DNA of 22,842 bases from Gnetum montanum (taxonomy: Eukaryota > Streptophyta > Gnetopsida > Gnetales > Gnetaceae): contig MNCI01000598.1 in assembly GCA_015680685.1 (NCBI GenBank), positions 1-22,842 on the forward strand. Direction: 5' to 3'. Made by a program: the position numbers and the translations under genes. The notes under the pieces were generated by a model, which did not search any database, was not told the origin of the DNA, and saw only the letters and a list, made by a program, of their open reading frames with translations. Shown here in pieces: positions 18,481-22,842 of the stretch. The stretch's first letter is position 1. The number at the start of each line of letters is the position of its first letter.

Positions 18481-20950
18481 TATAATATGGGTTCTACACT
18501 TAAAGAAAAGTTACCACTTGCCAAAGAAACTTATAAGAGTCATGACAAATGATATGATGACAAATATTGGAGTGTGCCCATGCAAACCAGAATTTCATAT
18601 GTTGATACAGATCCATACTATCATGATTTCATGTTTGTCTTCCACCAAGATGAACAACTAAGGTGGAAAGATTTGTAGGGTAATGTTGTTTTTCCTCTTG
18701 AATGTTCTACACCAACAATGTTGCAAGCAACCTTAACAAGGTTAAACCTTGGCCATGCACAAGAAGGATACCATGTCACTAAACACATGACTAGACCATA
18801 TTAACCTATAGAAGCATAAGTAAGAAGGGATGTTGTTATGGAGAAAAGAGATAAGCATACTAAAGGAAATAAATTTCCTCACACTATTATCCTAGAATAA
18901 GCAAATGATAATATGTTCGTAATGGAAGAATCCCACCAAACTCATGAATCTCATTCAAAAACATTGATCATCCATAAATACAACTACATTGGGCCCTTGT
19001 AGAAAAACCTAGGAGAAATATGGAAGACTTGAAACTTAGGCAAAGCTCAAGGCCTAGAGCTTCTGTAGAAACAAAATAGAGTGAATCACAAAATCATAGA
19101 AGGATAACCAACCAACATTGTTGTCCAACTTCTTCCTCTTCCTCCTCACATTCATTTATGAAATCCAAGAAGAGGAAATGAAGACCAAGAGACTATGATA
19201 GGGAAAGAAGAGAAGACAATGAGAGACATGTACATCAAAGAAGGTATCCTAATGATGAAGAAGATAATTATGAATAAAGAAGAGGCAGGATCAGGCATGT
19301 GGAAAGGGAAAAACACTATGAGCATTGAAGAGGTCATAACTACAATAGAGTCTACAAATCCAAAGACCATGAAGGACCCCTACTACCCTTTTGTAATATG
19401 ATTAATATAAGGAAAGTAGTGTATATTATTGCCACATGAGGAACAGTCACATCAAGTGACTAGGTATGAACAACATTGCAAAGTTTGAAGGTGGATATAA
19501 GGTAGATCCACAACATCACCTCCAAGCATTCCATGATTCTTGTGCCCTTCAAAACATTGAGAATGATTGGTAGAAATTCAAGTTGATTCCTAGAACACTC
19601 ATTAAGGAAGTAGAGAGCTAGTACCAATTCTTAGAACTAGAATTAATCCAAAGATGGAGTACCATGCTCGAGCTTTTTAATGAAAAATATCAAATCTATT
19701 TAAGAGTGTCTAATTTAAGAAAATAAATTCAAGGTTGGAGGTAAGGCATACATGAATCCCTTGATGTGGCAATGGGTGGGTATTATTCACTACTACATAG
19801 ATACCCAAGCCATGAATTTTCCCAAAACAAACAACTTAGGCATATCATTGATGGATTAAGGGAAAAAACTAGAGAAACTCTTGAGATATATGTCCAAGGT
19901 AGTTTATATAAAATGATAATCTATCAAATTCAAAAACTGATAAAATTGGTGACCAAAGAGGAAGGAGAATTAAAGAAAAGAGAATCAACAAAAAAATACA
20001 ATCGTGATCCCACAAATAAGAAAAAGGGATGTGAGAATGTGCAATAGAGAGAAAGAAGAAACTCAGGAGGATGCCATCCAAAAGAAGACTCTATCCATCC
20101 AAAAATTAGTCAATGACATTGCAACAAAGGTAGAGAAATTTTGGAATTTAGTGAATGAAAAGTTTACTATTTCACTTAAGATAGTAAAAGAAAAAACTAA
20201 ATAAGCTTTTAACAAAAATTAAAGAAATGAAGAAAAGAAGAGACAATGAATGAGAGAATTACAAATATAAAGGAAAAGTTGTTGCGATTGAGGAGTTCAT
20301 AGACTCTAGTTTGGAAGATGAAGAGGAATGTAAAGTGTGCCAATATGAACATCCTAAGGGATGTTGCCTTGTTATGGCCAACTTGCAAGAGTTTGGGACA
20401 TATGTGCTTAACCCAAGATTTGTCAAGAAACAGATCGCAAGATGATTATCTTACTTGCAAGGTAGCTCCCGATAACCTTATCAACTATCATATTATCCAA
20501 GAAAAGCCTACCCTCAACCATAAGAATAGTACCAAAAATAGTGGCAACAACCACAAGTGTGGAAAATACCACTACCAAGATAAAAATATTCATATAGGCA
20601 ACCAAATCCTTATGGATATTATGTTCAATGTCCCATCTCTCTGAAAAATGCTTAAGTCTATACCTCCTCTCACTATTATCCATCAAAATATCATTGATAC
20701 ACTACCTCATGAATGAATCCAAATTATTACAAGCCTTAACCAACAACTTTTCCCTCATCATAGACTCCGAAATCCCTACCACTAGTATCACCACAAGTCA
20801 TGCAACGAGAAGTATGATTACAACCATAGCAGAAAAGTGCTACAAGGCAATGAATATATAGAGAGAGGATCATACTAGCAATACTACAGGACCAACAAAT
20901 GTGGGAAACATGTGTGTGTACAAGAAAAAACAATGGCCACTAAACCAAAA
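18481..20950 (+). pseudogene. gag: gag of element 2 (broken)
   Basis: Peptide blocks parallel element 1: YYHDFMFVFHQDEQLRWKDL (18616-18675), a serine tract and a charged Arg/Glu/Asp stretch (19130-19370), the core (FEGGYKVDPQHHLQAFHDSC, about 19480-19545), KEEGELKKRES (about 19957-19989), the Cys/His motif (20329-20367), and a Pro/Tyr/Gln-rich tail to about 20640. Unlike element 1 the frame changes at least four times (for example between 19766-20047 and 20004-20204, and again before 20329), besides stops such as 18676, 19179, 19571, 19724, 19742, 20539 and 20581. It is more AT-rich than element 1, consistent with longer decay. It encodes no usable protein. Confidence 0.75.
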
Positions 20951-21331
20951 GACACCTAGTGACTAAAGAATGAGGGCATAAAACCATCCAAAATATACAT
21001 GAAAACACCCAATTTATTTATTAACTTATACCCCAAGGAAATGACCCAAATTAAGGACTTACAAAAGGATGTCCTAAACCATAATCATACACCAATAATA
21101 AGTAGGAGACATGGAGACCTAAAACCTCGTATTATGGAGAAACAAGAAAACATAATTAGACCTTCTAAAATGGAAAGACTATCTTTTCTATTAGAATATA
21201 TATCTCCAAAAGATCAAAATTTGATTATCATCAATGTCACATGGGATAATAAACAAAAATCTAACTCACTAAGGATAATAAATAAGAAACCTAAAATGTA
21301 TGATATGGGGCATCTAAGGTCCATTTTTTGA
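20951..21331 (+). pseudogene. Pol linker remnant of element 2
   Basis: The stretch LLEYISPKDQNLIIINVT (about 21187-21240) aligns with LEYAFLQNGKLVIINVT of element 1 (3788-3838), the segment just before reverse transcriptase. The following Lys/Asn-rich part continues for about 25 codons and then no RT follows. Protease sequence (Leu-Leu-x-Ser-Gly-Ser) is not found upstream. The deletion therefore has at least one junction near 21310-21400. Confidence 0.55.
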
Positions 21332-21394
21332 ACACTTGGCCATGAGTTTAGTCACAGGGAAGGAACCTCATCTTAAATGAGGAAATGATAAGTG

Positions 21395-21640
21395 CATTTC
21401 AAATTTTTTGTTTTATAATTTTTTGGTTTATAATTTTTTGTTATACTTTTCATATTTCTTATCAACTTTTACATTCTTTCCTATCTTTTCTATTCTTTTA
21501 TACTTTTATCTTTTCTTAATTATTTTCTATCCTTTGATATCTTTTAAATTCTTTCTATATTTTTCATTTTTCCATTTTTATCATTTTTACTATTTTTATC
21601 TTTTTCCTAAATTTTTTTGTCATTTTTCTTGTACATATTT
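21395..21640. repeat. T-rich low-complexity tract
   Basis: The tract is mostly T with scattered C and A. A 79-codon open frame at 21408-21647 is just Phe/Tyr/Leu from this composition and is not called as a gene. It occupies the same relative place as 6700-6835 in element 1. Confidence 0.85.
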
Positions 21641-21988
21641 TTGTTGATTTTCAAATAAAGTGCAAGGAATAAAACAAGATGTAGTTCCAATAATTTGAAT
21701 ATTACCGTATGTTATTAAATCATGGAAGGACAGATTCTATATACAATGAGACCACATCACCCATCCACTCATTTCCAATAATAATAGGTTCTTACCATGG
21801 ACATAATGACATTCTCTTCACAATAAAATTAAAATAAACTTGTGATCATTATACCTAGGTAGAAAAGTGAAGAACCAAGTGGGAATGAAAAGGGTGTGAC
21901 ATTAAAGGGATTTGTAGATTCTTCAAGGGTACTAATATTGAAACACCACTAATTTTGGCCTAGCACTTTTAGACAAGAATCAAGCTAA
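21641..21988 (+). other. 3' untranslated part of element 2
   Basis: 21748-21915 is related to 6977-7135. A purine run AAAGGGA (21904-21910), after GTGTGACATT, is the counterpart of AAGGGGAATG in element 1 and a candidate polypurine tract. Confidence 0.45.
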
Positions 21989-22022
21989 GTCATGTTGTTG
22001 CCCAACATGAGTACAACATGAC
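21989..22022. repeat. 10-bp inverted repeat at possible LTR start
   Basis: GTCATGTTGT (21989-21998) pairs perfectly with ACAACATGAC (22013-22022). A TGTTGTTG inside it, from 21994, could be the LTR start. CAACATG at 22003-22009 gives a competing pairing. Confidence 0.6.
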
Positions 22023-22069
22023 CAAACTTGGAGGCCTCTGAAACAGCCCCTAATGGCCCATGATTCAAC

Positions 22070-22470
22070 AAGCAAGGTCCCCTTGAGGCCCACAGGCAAA
22101 TGCACCAACTTCCAGAATCCAGAATCAAAATTTTCAGGTTCAAAATGTTTGGTTTTGGCTAAGTACACTTTGGTTACTTTTTTAGACGCTGCACAGCGTA
22201 AGGATCAGCGTCACCAACTTTTGGAGCCCCGAAATTGAGTTCAAACAGGCCGAAATCAAGCACAAGGACCCCCCATGACCTTCACCAAGGTCCCCAGCAG
22301 CTCCTAGCCTCTAGAAAATCAAGATTAGGGCCTCAAATATGCCATTTTGACTTGGTGACGTTGGGGTTACTTTTTCAGACGTTGCACAGCGTAAGGATCA
22401 GCGTCACCAATTTTTAGAGCCCCAAAACTCAGCCAAAATGACTTGATTTTAAGGGTGTAAGTCATCCTCA
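22070..22470. repeat. Tandem repeat of about 193 bp, with hairpin core
   Basis: GGTTACTTTTT(T/C)AGACG(C/T)TGCACAGCG and the following AAGGATCAGCGTCACCAA begin at 22172 and 22365, a spacing of 193. AAGGTCC(C) flanks occur near 22075, 22284 and 22470, giving two good units and a decayed third. Within each unit GACGCTG, CAGCGT and CAGCGTC can pair in alternative ways. Confidence 0.75.
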
Positions 22471-22634
22471 AGGTCCACTATTGATAACTATGGGTCCCAA
22501 CCTTCAAAAATTCCAGATTTCAGCCGAAAATTGCAAGTTTTGGAGGTCACACAGCAGGTCACACTGCAAGTCACGCTGGATGCTAGACAAGCGAGGCGGT
22601 GTTAATCCTTCTTGATTTTCTTTTTCAAGAAATC

Positions 22635-22641
22635 TATAAAA
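22635..22641 (+). promoter_or_regulatory. Candidate TATA box of the element 2 LTR
   Basis: TATAAAA follows a pyrimidine-rich stretch and comes about 165 bp after the tandem repeats, the usual place for an LTR promoter at the end of U3. No transcript evidence is available. Confidence 0.4.
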
Positions 22642-22842
22642 TGGCAAAGGGATATGAAAGCCCATGCAAAATCAGGCTAAATATTCAGCAAAAAAAAAAA
22701 ATATAATTTTTCAAGCGGGCCAGAGTTGGAGCTAATCTTTTTAAATTTTTAAATTTTTTTTATCGCTTGAGGGCTTGTATTTCTAATTTGTATTTTTTTT
22801 ATGGGCTTGAATGACCCACAAATTGTAAAATACATTGAACCT
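22642..22842. other. Downstream part of putative LTR
   Basis: A/T-rich with A11 near 22690 and long T runs; GCGGGC and two CGCTTGAGGGC/GGGCTTGA phrases occur. No coding sequence. Cut by the window end. Confidence 0.3.

Larger units (their letters stand above)
18170..22842 (+). mobile_element. Internally deleted gypsy relative, element 2
   Basis: The segment carries, in the order of element 1, a leader (about 18170-18480), gag (about 18481-20950), a short protease-RT linker piece (about 21000-21331), a T-rich tract (21395-21640) and a 3' UTR block (21748-21915). Protease, RT, RNase H and integrase are absent: the equivalent of about 4.9 kb of element 1 is missing. The 3' LTR probably begins between 21915 and 21994 and runs past the window end. 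It could not move without proteins supplied by another element. Confidence 0.7.

Noticed and set aside
21408-21647. 79-codon frame rich in Phe and Tyr, looking like membrane segments
   Set aside because: Pure product of the T-rich tract; the equivalent tract in element 1 (6617-6838) gives similar hydrophobic frames in two phases.
22172-22400. Near-palindromic GC core of the 193-bp repeat considered as a transcription terminator
   Set aside because: Rho-independent terminators are bacterial; the context is plant LTR DNA and the T-run lies before the stem.

Overview
The window is repeat-rich plant nuclear DNA. No host gene, rRNA or tRNA gene can be supported. It reads as layered, decayed LTR retrotransposons: gypsy reverse transcriptase and RNase H motifs of the Tat/Athila (non-chromovirus) type, an antisense copia fragment, GA microsatellites, minisatellites and AT-rich filler. 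One N at 14064 points to a draft assembly. The species cannot be named from sequence alone.

Layout. 1-493 is the untranslated leader of gypsy element 1. 494-6680 is its single gag-pol frame (gag, protease, reverse transcriptase, RNase H, integrase), broken by about 40 in-frame stops but only two frameshifts. 6681-7136 is its 3' untranslated part, ending in a polypurine tract that may mark the start of a 3' LTR near 7137. 7137-8616 is non-coding, with a TATA box and a plausible leader intron. 8617-11125 holds a second long broken reading frame, called ORF X here: an N-terminal domain resembling 'putative plant transposon' proteins followed by a long coiled coil. 11702-13957 is a separate small element: two diverged direct repeats that look like LTRs around only 390 bp, with a 4-of-5 target-site match. 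13958-17400 is AT-rich and mostly featureless, with degenerate hairpin repeats. 17404-17706 is an antisense copia reverse transcriptase fragment. About 18170 to the window end is element 2, a diverged relative of element 1 that keeps leader, gag, a small linker piece and 3' UTR but lacks protease, reverse transcriptase, RNase H and integrase. Its likely 3' LTR, with a 193-bp tandem repeat and a TATA box, runs off the window.

How the parts relate. Aligning the two gag copies by eye shows stops in one copy facing Gln or Trp codons in the other, so the two decayed mostly independently. In element 1 the stops are mainly TAG and TGA, as expected from loss of methylated cytosine at CAG and CGA codons. 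The protease catalytic Asp and the first and third integrase catalytic acids are gone, so element 1 cannot be autonomous. The most interesting items are the shortened Cys/His motif kept in both gags, ORF X with its apparent promoter and intron, and the compact LTR-pair element.
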